This document shows positions 1 to 6,151 of a DNA stretch of 10,881 bases, in pieces (positions within the stretch are counted from its first letter, which is position 1; every line of letters starts with the position of its first letter). The DNA comes from SG8-41 sp964521405 (GTDB lineage: Bacteria > Pseudomonadota > Gammaproteobacteria > Burkholderiales > SG8-41): positions 1-10,881 of the forward strand of contig CAZFRR010000015.1 of NCBI GenBank assembly GCA_964521405.1, in the 5' to 3' direction. Both the position numbers and the translations under genes were made by a program. Below the pieces are notes generated by a model that saw nothing but the letters and a program-made list of their open reading frames with translations, did not search any database and had not been told where the DNA came from.

Positions 1-420
1 TTCGTGCTTTTCTTCGTGCCGATCGGCGCGATCGTCCTGTTCTGGCTGGTGCACGTCCTGCCGGAAAAGATCGCCGAGAAGCGGCATCACCCGCAGAAGC
101 AGGCCATCCATACGTTGTGCCTGCTGTCGCTCGTGTTTGGCGGAATGCTGTGGCCAGTGGCGTGGCTCTGGGCCTACACCCGGCCCGTCGGCTACCGGCT
201 CGCTTACGGTACGGACAAGCACGACGATTATTACCAGGAAATGGCCCGCGAGGCCCGGGCGGGAAAACTCGCGCGCGCGGACATTGCGCGGCTGAAGGGC
301 GAGCTCGACGATATTGCGGCAGCGAACAAGCTGTCCGCTGAGCTCAAGGCCGTGCGTGACGAATTGGAGGCAGTCCTTGGCGCCGCCGCCGCGACGGACG
401 CGAAGGGGAGCGCTGCGTAA
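1..420 (+). CDS. DUF3302 family inner-membrane protein, YiaW-like (5' end outside window)
   Basis: Small inner-membrane protein of unknown biochemical role, the usual partner of a YiaV-type membrane fusion protein. The reading frame is open to base 1, and the visible part (about 139 codons) begins inside the first hydrophobic segment, so the true start lies a few codons upstream; GTG at 4 is an internal codon that could be mistaken for it. The block from the first membrane segment through 'PEKIAEKRHHP', a 'QAIH' turn and a second hydrophobic stretch ending 'WPVAWLWAY' follows the E. coli YiaW pattern as I remember it. The C-terminal third is charged and helical, a likely coiled coil, longer than in YiaW. 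The stop overlaps the next start (TAATG at 418-422), so the two are probably translationally coupled. The family assignment is fairly sure; a transport role is inferred from context only. Confidence 0.8.
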   Translation, partial: FVLFFVPIGAIVLFWLVHVLPEKIAEKRHHPQKQAIHTLCLLSLVFGGMLWPVAWLWAYTRPVGYRLAYGTDKHDDYYQEMAREARAGKLARADIARLKGELDDIAAANKLSAELKAVRDELEAVLGAAAATDAKGSAA

Positions 421-1601
421 TGGAAGCACTGCTACTCGGAATCTACGCGTTCTTCGTCTGGCTGATCTTCATCAAGTTCAAGTGGCTGCCGTGGAACATC
501 ACGACCCAGGTCATCGTCGCCATCATCCCGATCGTCGGGCTGACGGTGCTGGTGCTGCTGCTCAACATCTTTGCACCGTCCTCGTCGGATGTGCGCGTGT
601 TCAAGTACACGGTGCCGATCGTGTCGCAGGTCAAGGGCCGCGTGATCGAAGTGCCGGTCGAGGAAGGCAACCGCCTGGTGAAGAAGGGCGAAGTCCTGTT
701 CAAGATCGACCCGGAGCCGTACCGGCTCGCGGTCAACCAGCTCGAGGCGCAGCTCGCCAATGCCGTGGCGTCCCAGAAGGAACTGCAGGAGTCGCTGAAG
801 GGCGCCCGCGGCGCAGTCGACCAGGCGAGCGCCCGCATGCGCGAGGTCGGTGCGCGGCTGGAGCTGGCCCGGATGCGGGTCGCGCAGAACCGCGAGCTGG
901 TCGCGACGGGCGCCGGAACCAAGTTCGACCTGGAGCAGGCTGAAGCGAATCTCCAGGAGCTGGAAGGCCAGCTCGACGCCGCGCGCGCGTCGCAGGTGCA
1001 GGCGCAGGCGGGCGAGCAGCAGGTCCAGCAGAAACTGGGCGCGAACGTGAAGGGCGAATTCGCGCAGGTGGCGCTGACCCGCGCCCAGCTCGAGAACGCG
1101 CGCTGGGAGCTGGGGCAGACCGTGACAGTCTCGCCGTGCGACTGCTACGTGATCAACCTCCAGCTGCGCCCGGGCGCCTTTGTCGCCGGGGTTCCCTTCA
1201 ATGCTGTGATGACGCTGGTCGAGGCGGAGGGACAGGTCGTTGCGCTGTATTCCCAGAACGAGCTGCACCAGGTGGCGCCCGGCAACGCGGCGGAATTCAC
1301 GTTGAACACCAATCCCGGGCGCGTGATCAAGGGCAAGGTCGACTCGGTGATCTGGGCTCAGGGCCAGGGTCAGTTGCCGCAGAGCGGCACGCTGCCGATG
1401 ACCGGGGTGTTGAACCAGCCGCCGGGGCGCTTCCCCGTCAAGTTCGATATCGCGGACAAGGACAAGGAAGTGTTCATGGCGGCGGGCGCGGCGGGCAGTG
1501 CGGCGATCTATACCGAGCGCCTGGCGGCGATTCACATTCTGCGCATGGTGATCCTGCGTATCGGCGCCTACACCTCCTTCCTGATACTGAAGCTGCACTG
1601 A
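420..1601 (+). CDS. HlyD-family membrane fusion protein (YiaV-like periplasmic adaptor)
   Basis: 393-residue periplasmic adaptor that should bridge an inner-membrane partner to an outer-membrane channel. The N-terminus has two hydrophobic segments (about residues 3-20 and 28-51), more than the single anchor of EmrA but as in YiaV. A first lipoyl half-domain follows (about 62-101, 'VKGRVIEVPVEEGNRLVKKG' then 'FKIDP'), then a long Ala/Gln/Glu-rich coiled-coil hairpin (about 102-230), the second lipoyl half (about 233-255), a beta-barrel region, and a hydrophobic C-terminal tail (about 370-391) like YiaV. In the second lipoyl half the usual 'P-x-D-G-Y-V' turn reads 'PCDCYV' (Cys240 and Cys242), an unusual Cys pair. 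A good ribosome site (AAGGGGAG, 403-410) lies 9 nt before ATG 420. It overlaps the DUF3302 gene by one base and sits 10 nt before the outer-membrane factor gene. The substrate cannot be told. Confidence 0.88.
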   Translation: MEALLLGIYAFFVWLIFIKFKWLPWNITTQVIVAIIPIVGLTVLVLLLNIFAPSSSDVRVFKYTVPIVSQVKGRVIEVPVEEGNRLVKKGEVLFKIDPEPYRLAVNQLEAQLANAVASQKELQESLKGARGAVDQASARMREVGARLELARMRVAQNRELVATGAGTKFDLEQAEANLQELEGQLDAARASQVQAQAGEQQVQQKLGANVKGEFAQVALTRAQLENARWELGQTVTVSPCDCYVINLQLRPGAFVAGVPFNAVMTLVEAEGQVVALYSQNELHQVAPGNAAEFTLNTNPGRVIKGKVDSVIWAQGQGQLPQSGTLPMTGVLNQPPGRFPVKFDIADKDKEVFMAAGAAGSAAIYTERLAAIHILRMVILRIGAYTSFLILKLH

Positions 1602-1611
1602 GGCGGCATCC

Positions 1612-3006
1612 ATGCGCACGAGGTTCATCGCGGTCCTGCTCGCCGTTTCACTGGCGGGTTGCGCGCTGAAAGCGCCGCCGGAAGCCGGCGAGATTCGCGG
1701 CCAGGCGCTGCCGAACCTGGCGGTGCCGGCGCAATGGACGGCGCAGGGGGGCGCGGCGGGGGGTGTCGCCAACAGCTGGCTGGCGGCGTTCAACGATCCG
1801 AAGTTGAACGCGCTCGTGCTTGAGGCCATCGCGAACAACCCGGACTTGCGCGTCGCGGCGGCGCGCGTGGAGCAGGCCGCCGGCTACGCCAAGCTCGCCG
1901 GCGCGACGCTCTATCCGCAGGTCAGCGTCATGGGCCGCGGCGGCGGCGAGATGAGCGGCGACAGCAGCGGCTTGCAAGGCATCGGCATCTTCGCCAGCTG
2001 GGAACTCGACCTGTGGGGGCGCGTGCGCGCGGGACGCGAGTCGGCCCAGCTCCAGTACGTTTCCGTGGAACTCGACACCGAGTACGCGCGGCAATCCATC
2101 GCCGCGCTGGTCGCCAAGAGCTGGTTCCTCGCCACCGAGGCGCGGCTGCAGAAGGGCATCACCGAGGAAATGGTGCGTTCGGCGGAGCGCCTCGTCAGCC
2201 TGGCCCGTGATCGCCTGCGCGTCGGCAAGGGCGATGAATACGACGTGACGATCGCACAAGCAAGCTTGCAGAGTTATCGCGACGCGGTGCGGCAGCTGGA
2301 TCTCTCATACCAGCAGGCGCTGCGCGCACTCGAGGCGCTCGCCGGGCGCTATCCGGCGGCGGCAGCCGATGTGCCTGACCGGCTTGCCGCAAAGCCGGGG
2401 CCGATACCGGTCGGCATGCCTTCCGAACTGCTCGAGCGCCGGCCCGACGTGGTGGCGGCGGAGCGGCGGGTGGCGGCCGCGTTTTACCGGGTCGAGGAGT
2501 CGAAGGCGGCGCGCTTGCCGAAGATTTCGCTGGTCGCGAGCGGCACCAGCGTATCGAGCGATCTGTTGGTGCTGCAGAACCACGACAACCCGGTATGGGG
2601 CCTGGGAGTGAACTTGCTCGCGCCCATTTTCACCGGCGGCGCGCTGCAGTCGCAGGTCGAGATTCGCACGGCCGAGCAGAAGATTGCGGTAGCGGAGTAT
2701 GGCCGCGTGGGGGCGCGCGCCTTTGGTGAAGTGGAAAATGCCTTGTCTTACGGATTCACGCTGGACGAGCGCGCGTCTATCCTGGCCCGTGCCGTCACTG
2801 AAAACGAGCGCGCGCTCGAGCTTTCGAACGTGCGTTACCGCGTCGGATCAGGCGATCTGCGCGCGGTCCAGCAGCAGCAACTCGCGGTTTATGCCGCGCG
2901 CACTTCGCTGCTTCGCGTGCAGAGCGAGCAACTCGTCCAGCGCGTCAACCTCCACCTCGCGCTGGGCGGCAATTTCGAGACGCCCGTCGTGGCCGCTTCG
3001 CGGTAG
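1612..3006 (+). CDS. Efflux outer-membrane lipoprotein, NodT/OprM-type (TolC superfamily)
   Basis: 464-residue outer-membrane factor, the exit channel of a tripartite efflux or secretion assembly. It has a lipoprotein signal peptide with lipobox L-A-G-C (Cys17; residue +2 is Ala, which permits outer-membrane sorting). Two repeated OEP halves follow (about residues 50-250 and 265-455). The typical motifs are visible: 'SWLAAFNDPKLNALV', a first-half 'SWELDLWGRVRAG' and the half-boundary 'ELLERRPDVVAAERRVAAA', then 'APIFTGG' and 'VRYRVGSGDLRAVQQQQLAVY' type helices. Length is normal for the NodT family (TIGR01845). ATG 1612 is chosen because it directly precedes the signal peptide; the gene begins 10 nt after the adaptor stop, so co-transcription is near certain. 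No RND, MFS or ABC pump lies between or after these genes, so the pump is missing, upstream, or replaced by the DUF3302 protein. Confidence 0.92.
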   Translation: MRTRFIAVLLAVSLAGCALKAPPEAGEIRGQALPNLAVPAQWTAQGGAAGGVANSWLAAFNDPKLNALVLEAIANNPDLRVAAARVEQAAGYAKLAGATLYPQVSVMGRGGGEMSGDSSGLQGIGIFASWELDLWGRVRAGRESAQLQYVSVELDTEYARQSIAALVAKSWFLATEARLQKGITEEMVRSAERLVSLARDRLRVGKGDEYDVTIAQASLQSYRDAVRQLDLSYQQALRALEALAGRYPAAAADVPDRLAAKPGPIPVGMPSELLERRPDVVAAERRVAAAFYRVEESKAARLPKISLVASGTSVSSDLLVLQNHDNPVWGLGVNLLAPIFTGGALQSQVEIRTAEQKIAVAEYGRVGARAFGEVENALSYGFTLDERASILARAVTENERALELSNVRYRVGSGDLRAVQQQQLAVYAARTSLLRVQSEQLVQRVNLHLALGGNFETPVVAASR

Positions 3007-3008
3007 CA

Positions 3009-3039
3009 AGCGAAAAAGGTTCCTGGCACCTTTTTCGCT
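3009..3039. repeat. Palindromic dispersed repeat, likely also a bidirectional terminator
   Basis: A perfect 12-bp stem (3009-3020 with 3028-3039) around a 7-nt loop (3021-3027). It begins 3 bases after the outer-membrane factor stop and lies between convergent genes, so it is well placed to end transcripts from both sides. The T run (3031-3035) sits inside the stem rather than after it, so it is not a textbook intrinsic terminator. Its core (3013-3033) is the inverted copy of the sequence at 4390-4410, with 20 of 21 bases identical. I recall palindromes of this kind, with a CAGGAACC core, as dispersed intergenic repeats in many proteobacteria. Confidence 0.65.
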
Positions 3040-3083
3040 CCGCAGATCGTCAACCTTTTGTCAATATTGCTACGTTCATAACG

Positions 3084-3419
3084 TCAACCGTCTTTGTCGC
3101 GCCGGCGCGTCGTCACGGCTTCGAGCGCGCCCACGGCGATGGCGACGATGAGACCCACCATCAGCACGCCCGTCACGCCGATGCCGATCGCAAGGATGCG
3201 CGATATCGGTTGCTTCGGGACCAGGTCGCCGTAGCCTATCGTCAGCCCCGTGACAAAGGCGAAGTAAACGCCCTCGAGCAGCTTCCAGCCTTCCCGCCAG
3301 GCGATCACGATTCCCAGCCCCACCATCAAGATGAGCAGGGCGGAGACGATCGGCCAGACCACTTTCAGGCCGTTCCACAACTCGGCGAAAAAAATCTTTC
3401 TTTGGTCGTGCGGTTTCAT
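3084..3419 (-). CDS. Small two-TM potassium channel (Ion_trans_2 family)
   Basis: 111-residue inner-membrane protein with the minimal K+ channel layout: first transmembrane helix at about residues 21-41, pore helix about 48-58, selectivity filter T-I-G-Y-G-D (60-65), and second helix about 73-98. The short, charged C-terminus (RRRDKDG) leaves no room for an RCK/TrkA or cyclic-nucleotide domain, so gating would have to come from voltage, lipid or a partner. The filter 'TIGYGD' strongly predicts K+ selectivity; a functional channel would be a tetramer. The start ATG at 3419 has only a weak GAGAG ribosome site. The gene is convergent with the efflux operon and shares the hairpin at 3009-3039. 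An FNR-like box lies about 64 bp upstream. Confidence 0.88.
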   Translation of the reverse strand: MKPHDQRKIFFAELWNGLKVVWPIVSALLILMVGLGIVIAWREGWKLLEGVYFAFVTGLTIGYGDLVPKQPISRILAIGIGVTGVLMVGLIVAIAVGALEAVTTRRRDKDG

Positions 3420-3476
3420 GCGTCTCTCGTCCCGAACCAGAAACTCCGACGCATCGTATCACGCTCACAAAACCGT

Positions 3477-3490
3477 TTGTCTTGGATCAA
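3477..3490. promoter_or_regulatory. Weak FNR/ANR-like box upstream of the channel gene
   Basis: The two half-sites TTGTC and ATCAA are separated by TTGG and match the consensus TTGAT-N4-ATCAA at 8 of 10 positions. The box centre is about 64 bp before the channel ATG on the minus strand and about 70 bp before the 29-codon ORF on the plus strand. Neither side has a good -10 at class II distance; the nearest minus-strand candidate (TACGAT) sits 4 bp too close. It shares the core TTGGATCAA with the much better box at 4336-4349, which is the main reason to list it. Confidence 0.3.
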
Positions 3491-3553
3491 TAGCCCGAGC
3501 CATACCCGGGGGTGGGCAAAGTAGAAAGTCCGAATCCTGAGCAGGAAAGCCTC

Positions 3554-3643
3554 ATGAAAGTCATCATCGCTTACAAGCTTGTGACCGAGGCGCAAGCGGA
3601 CGCTGCGAAGCTGAAGCAGCAGGTCGCCCCGGTCAGGAAGTGA
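3554..3643 (+). CDS. Possible 29-aa small protein or decayed gene fragment
   Basis: ATG at 3554 with a plausible ribosome site (AGGAAAG, about 4 nt upstream) opens a 29-codon frame: a short hydrophobic start 'MKVIIAYKLV' followed by an Ala/Lys/Gln-rich helical segment. No family is recognised. The +1 frame continues past the stop to about 3708 with further basic helical sequence, so this may be the head of a frameshifted gene rather than a true small protein. Support is only the ribosome site and composition. Confidence 0.2.
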   Translation: MKVIIAYKLVTEAQADAAKLKQQVAPVRK

Positions 3644-3767
3644 TTCGGAGGCTGAAGCGCGCAGTGGCGCCGGCTGGCGAGTCGGCTTCGGGCAGAAGCC
3701 GGGGGTAAGCCCTGATCCCCCTGAGCATCGGCAAGCCGCTGCTGATCCTGATGCTGTTTCCGCCGGG

Positions 3768-4268
3768 CTATTTATTTGGGGGGAAATTGACCAGGATTGC
3801 CTCAACCGCCTCCCTCAGGTCGTCGGAGGTGGCGTCGGTCCTGATGCTCCATGTGGCCATCCCCCGCCAGATGAGTTCGTTGTCGTGGGCCCGGGAGACA
3901 TTCAGGGTCAGCCAACGGAGTTCATAGCCATAGCCATAGCCACAGCCGTAGCCATGGCCGTAGCCGTAGCTGGGATGATCGAGGCTATAGCTTATCCCAA
4001 TGAGCAAGTCAGGTTTGTCTGATTTCGAAGTCAGCCCTTTCGCTTCCAGGGCACGATCCGTCAGGAATCGCACGTTGCCTTCCAGCAGTGAGTCCTGCCG
4101 ATTGGCTACCGTGGTTTTGGACCACCGGTAGGTTTTTAACTCCGGGAAGCTGACCCCATAAGAATAGGTGCTGGCCGTGTCTTTGATGATGGGAGTGCAG
4201 CAGCCGCCAATGATCATGATGGCCAAAATAGCGGTTACCACCGAGCTGAAACGAAAACCGGTTTTCAT
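3768..4268 (-). CDS. DUF4136 domain lipoprotein with Gly-Tyr repeat
   Basis: Envelope lipoprotein of unknown function, 166 residues from the chosen start. ATG 4268 is preferred over ATG 4274 because the only ribosome-binding stretch, a run of G (minus strand of 4275-4280), touches the upstream ATG directly but lies about 6 nt from this one. The signal peptide ends in I-G-G-C (Cys23). The body fits DUF4136: 'FPELKTYRW' near the N-terminus, 'DRALEAKGL' and 'KPDLLIGISY' in the middle, 'LTLNVSRAHDNELIWRGMA' later, and a C-terminal 'AVEAILVNFPP', the family's usual ending. Between them, the normally variable loop is a (Gly-Tyr)-rich repeat of about 16 residues encoded by tandem 6-bp units. A class II FNR-type promoter lies upstream. 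The role is unknown; outer-membrane location is likely from the family. Confidence 0.82.
   Translation of the reverse strand: MKTGFRFSSVVTAILAIMIIGGCCTPIIKDTASTYSYGVSFPELKTYRWSKTTVANRQDSLLEGNVRFLTDRALEAKGLTSKSDKPDLLIGISYSLDHPSYGYGHGYGCGYGYGYELRWLTLNVSRAHDNELIWRGMATWSIRTDATSDDLREAVEAILVNFPPNK
3924..3971. repeat. Hexanucleotide tandem repeat (8 units of ATAGCC type)
   Basis: Eight consecutive 6-bp units, three exact ATAGCC followed by ACAGCC, GTAGCC, ATGGCC, GTAGCC and GTAGCT. On the minus strand they encode alternating Gly and Tyr (with one Cys and one His) in the DUF4136 lipoprotein. Unit size is a multiple of three, so gain or loss of units would change the loop length without breaking the frame. 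Confidence 0.85.
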
Positions 4269-4306
4269 CGGCATCCCCCCGTTGATTCAAGAGATTCTGC
4301 CTGAAA

Positions 4307-4349
4307 AGTATAGGATTCCACAAGCAGAGGGCGTACTGATTTGGATCAA
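4307..4349 (-). promoter_or_regulatory. Class II FNR/ANR-type promoter for the DUF4136 lipoprotein
   Basis: On the minus strand a box TTGAT-CCAA-ATCAG (4349 down to 4336) matches the FNR/ANR consensus TTGAT-N4-ATCAA at 9 of 10 positions. A -10 hexamer TATACT (4312-4307) begins 31 nt from the box centre. That puts the centre near -41.5 and a start site near 4300, the classic spacing of FNR-activated class II promoters. The untranslated leader would be about 32 nt. The plus-strand gene at 4485 is about 140 bp away on the other side, so regulation of that gene is less likely. The regulator is not in the window. Confidence 0.6.
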
Positions 4350-4389
4350 GGGGCCCGGGATATCCCGGCCGCGCAGTTCGAGGGACAAG

Positions 4390-4410
4390 AAAAAGGTGTC
4401 AGGAACCTTT
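4390..4410. repeat. Second copy of the 21-bp CAGGAACC palindromic repeat, inverted
   Basis: The sequence at 4390-4410 equals the reverse complement of 3013-3033 at 20 of 21 positions. It can fold as a 6-bp stem (4392-4397 with 4405-4410) around a 7-nt loop. With the copy at 3009-3039 it bounds the two minus-strand genes. Confidence 0.7.
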
Positions 4411-4427
4411 AATTCCGTCAAATGGCG

Positions 4428-4467
4428 AGCACCAAATTAAAGAGAAGCACCAAATCCCAAGCACCAA
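4428..4467. repeat. Three iterated AGCACCAA motifs upstream of the PLD-family gene
   Basis: AGCACCAA occurs at 4428, 4446 and 4460 (spacing 18 and 14 bp); the first two copies extend to AGCACCAAAT. They lie 18-57 bp before ATG 4485 in an AT-rich patch. They may be regulator half-sites or part of a dispersed repeat adjoining 4390-4410. A possible -10 (TATACA 4468-4473 or TACAAT 4470-4475) directly follows the last copy, but no -35 is evident. Confidence 0.4.
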
Positions 4468-4484
4468 TATACAATCACGTTCGA

Positions 4485-6038
4485 ATGAAGCGCATCTTGG
4501 CGTTGGTTGTTGCACAACTCGCGGCACTGATTACGGGCTGCGCGAGCCTGCCCTCCCTGGAAGGCCGGACCGAGACAACCGCTTACACCGACACGGCGGG
4601 GACGCGGCTTGGCCGCGCGCTGGCGGCGAACGTCGCTGCGAATCCGGGCAAGACCGGGATCCACCCGCTTCCCGAGCCCCATGACGCCTTCGCAGCGCGT
4701 GCCGTGTTTTCCGCCGGCGCGGAAAAATCGCTCGATGTGCAGTACTACATCTGGCATGGTGACCAGGTGGGCTACCTGCTTTTCGAAGCGCTGTGGCAGG
4801 CAGCCGAGCGGGGGGTGCGCGTGCGCCTGTTGCTCGACGACATGAATACACGCGGGCTCGACCCCACGATTTCGGCGCTCGATGGGCATCCGAATATCGA
4901 GGTGCGCCTGTACAACCCCTTTGTGCAGCGCGCTGCCCGCTCGATCGCCTTCCTGACCGACTTCTCGCGCGTGAACCGGCGCATGCACAACAAGTCGTTT
5001 ACCGTGGACAACCAGGTTAGCGTCGTCGGCGGGCGCAATATCGGCAACGAATATTTTGCCGCGGGAAACGAAATCACCTTCGCCGATCTGGACGTGGTCG
5101 CCGTGGGCGCGGCCGTGCGCGACGTGTCCAGGCAGTTCGACCTCTACTGGAACAGTCCGTCCGCCTATCCGGCCGCGAGTGTCGTGCGCGCGCCCGGCCC
5201 GGACACAGCAGCCGATCTCAAGTCGCGGTTCGCTTCAGTGCGCGCCGACCCTGAATCCACCGCCTACCTACAGGCGGTGGCTGCCACGCCGCTCGTGCGC
5301 GACCTGCTCGGCGGCCGTCTCGCGCTGGAATGGGTACCGGCCCGGCTCGTGCACGACGACCCGGCCAAGACGCTCGACACGACGGACAGGAAGGACGTCC
5401 TGATGTTTCCGGAGCTCGTGCGGATCATCGGATCGCCGGAGAAGACGTTCGACCTCGTCTCGCCTTACTTCGTGCCCGGCGACGAGGGCACCGAGTCGTT
5501 GGCGCGGCTGGCCGGCAGCGGCGTGAAGATCCGCATCCTCACCAACTCCCTGGCGTCGTCCGAGGCGAGCATCGTGTTCTCGGGCTATGCGAAGCGCCGT
5601 AAGGACCTGTTGCGGGCGGGCGTGCAACTCTACGAGATGAAACCGACGGCAGAGCGGCAGGCGCGGGAGGAGCGGAAAGAGAAAGCCGGCATGAGTTCGA
5701 GCTCGTCCTCGGCCCTGCACGCGAAGACTTTCGCCGTGGACCGCGCCCGCGGCTTCGTCGGCTCGTTCAACTTCGACCTGCGCTCGGCGCTGCTGAACAC
5801 CGAAATGGGCCTTGTAATCGAAACGCCGTTGCTTGCGCAGCGGCTCGCCGGATATTTTGACAATGTCGTGCCGACTATTGCGTACGAAGTCCGGCTCAAG
5901 TCCGACGGCAGCAGCATGGAATGGGTAGAGCGGACGGCGACCGGCGAAGTGCGCCATGACGCCGATCCGGGAACGGGCTTGTTGAAGCGCATGGGCGTCG
6001 AGGTGCTGTCAATCTTTCCGGTCGACTGGATGCTCTAG
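4485..6038 (+). CDS. clsC: Phospholipase D-family lipoprotein, cardiolipin synthase C-like
   Basis: 517-residue PLD-superfamily protein, closest in layout to ClsC (YmdC), which makes cardiolipin from phosphatidylglycerol with phosphatidylethanolamine as phosphatidyl donor. Two HKD motifs are complete. The first is H168-x-K-x4-D followed by 'VGGRN'; the second is H412-x-K-x4-D followed by 'VGSFN' and 'RSALLNTEMG'. Other ClsC-like blocks are 'SLDVQYYIWHGDQVG' and 'RVRLLLDDMNTRGLD'. The start at 4485 is chosen because it opens a lipoprotein signal with lipobox I-T-G-C (Cys19, then Ala-Ser); the in-frame ATG at 4422 would bury that signal behind 21 polar residues. Neither start has a ribosome site, and a candidate -10 at 4468-4475 would give an almost leaderless mRNA. 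No ymdB-like macrodomain gene is adjacent. A lipid transphosphatidylation role is likely, but hydrolase activity cannot be excluded. Confidence 0.88.
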   Translation: MKRILALVVAQLAALITGCASLPSLEGRTETTAYTDTAGTRLGRALAANVAANPGKTGIHPLPEPHDAFAARAVFSAGAEKSLDVQYYIWHGDQVGYLLFEALWQAAERGVRVRLLLDDMNTRGLDPTISALDGHPNIEVRLYNPFVQRAARSIAFLTDFSRVNRRMHNKSFTVDNQVSVVGGRNIGNEYFAAGNEITFADLDVVAVGAAVRDVSRQFDLYWNSPSAYPAASVVRAPGPDTAADLKSRFASVRADPESTAYLQAVAATPLVRDLLGGRLALEWVPARLVHDDPAKTLDTTDRKDVLMFPELVRIIGSPEKTFDLVSPYFVPGDEGTESLARLAGSGVKIRILTNSLASSEASIVFSGYAKRRKDLLRAGVQLYEMKPTAERQAREERKEKAGMSSSSSSALHAKTFAVDRARGFVGSFNFDLRSALLNTEMGLVIETPLLAQRLAGYFDNVVPTIAYEVRLKSDGSSMEWVERTATGEVRHDADPGTGLLKRMGVEVLSIFPVDWML

Positions 6039-6151
6039 CGCGGCCAAGGAGCGAGGCAGCGGCGCAACCGGGCTGCCAGCACTTCGAGTTGCCGGCGGGT
6101 GTAACTTCAAAATTCATCGGCTCAGTGCATAATCCGCGCTCGAGGCTTTAA
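6039..6151. other. Intergenic gap between the PLD-family gene and the MITE-like element
   Basis: 113 bp with no supported gene. A weak inverted repeat (GGCAGC 6055-6060 with GCTGCC 6072-6077) lacks a T run and is not called a terminator. Confidence 0.4.

Larger units (their letters stand above)
3420..3767. other. 348-bp intergenic stretch with little recognisable content
   Basis: It lies between the start of the channel gene and the end of the DUF4136 gene. It holds the FNR-like box at 3477-3490, a 29-codon ORF at 3554-3643 and a small hairpin (7-bp stem 3683-3689 with 3695-3701) lacking a T run. On the plus strand after 3643 there are short open stretches in different frames, one strongly hydrophobic when translated (about 3704-3780). 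This could be the remains of a decayed gene, but I cannot name an ancestor. Confidence 0.5.

Noticed and set aside
432..1838. Long minus-strand frame (468 codons) opposite the adaptor gene
   Set aside because: Low-complexity Arg/His/Leu-rich shadow of a high-GC gene; the plus strand has a clear HlyD-family protein with motifs and a ribosome site.
3048..3089. Direct repeat CGTCAACC (3048-3055 and 3082-3089) as an attachment site or regulator site
   Set aside because: Only 8 bp, with no further similarity and no integrase or promoter nearby.
3683..3701. Hairpin CGGCTTC/GAAGCCG as a terminator for the DUF4136 gene
   Set aside because: No T run on either strand after the stem.
4355..4368. 14-bp perfect palindrome CCGGGATATCCCGG as an operator
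   Set aside because: GC-rich palindromes of this length are not rare by chance, and it is not positioned relative to any promoter I can support; recorded only.
4422..4484. Upstream in-frame ATG as the start of the PLD-family protein
   Set aside because: It would add 21 polar residues before a clear lipoprotein signal peptide and lies within the repeat-derived patch.
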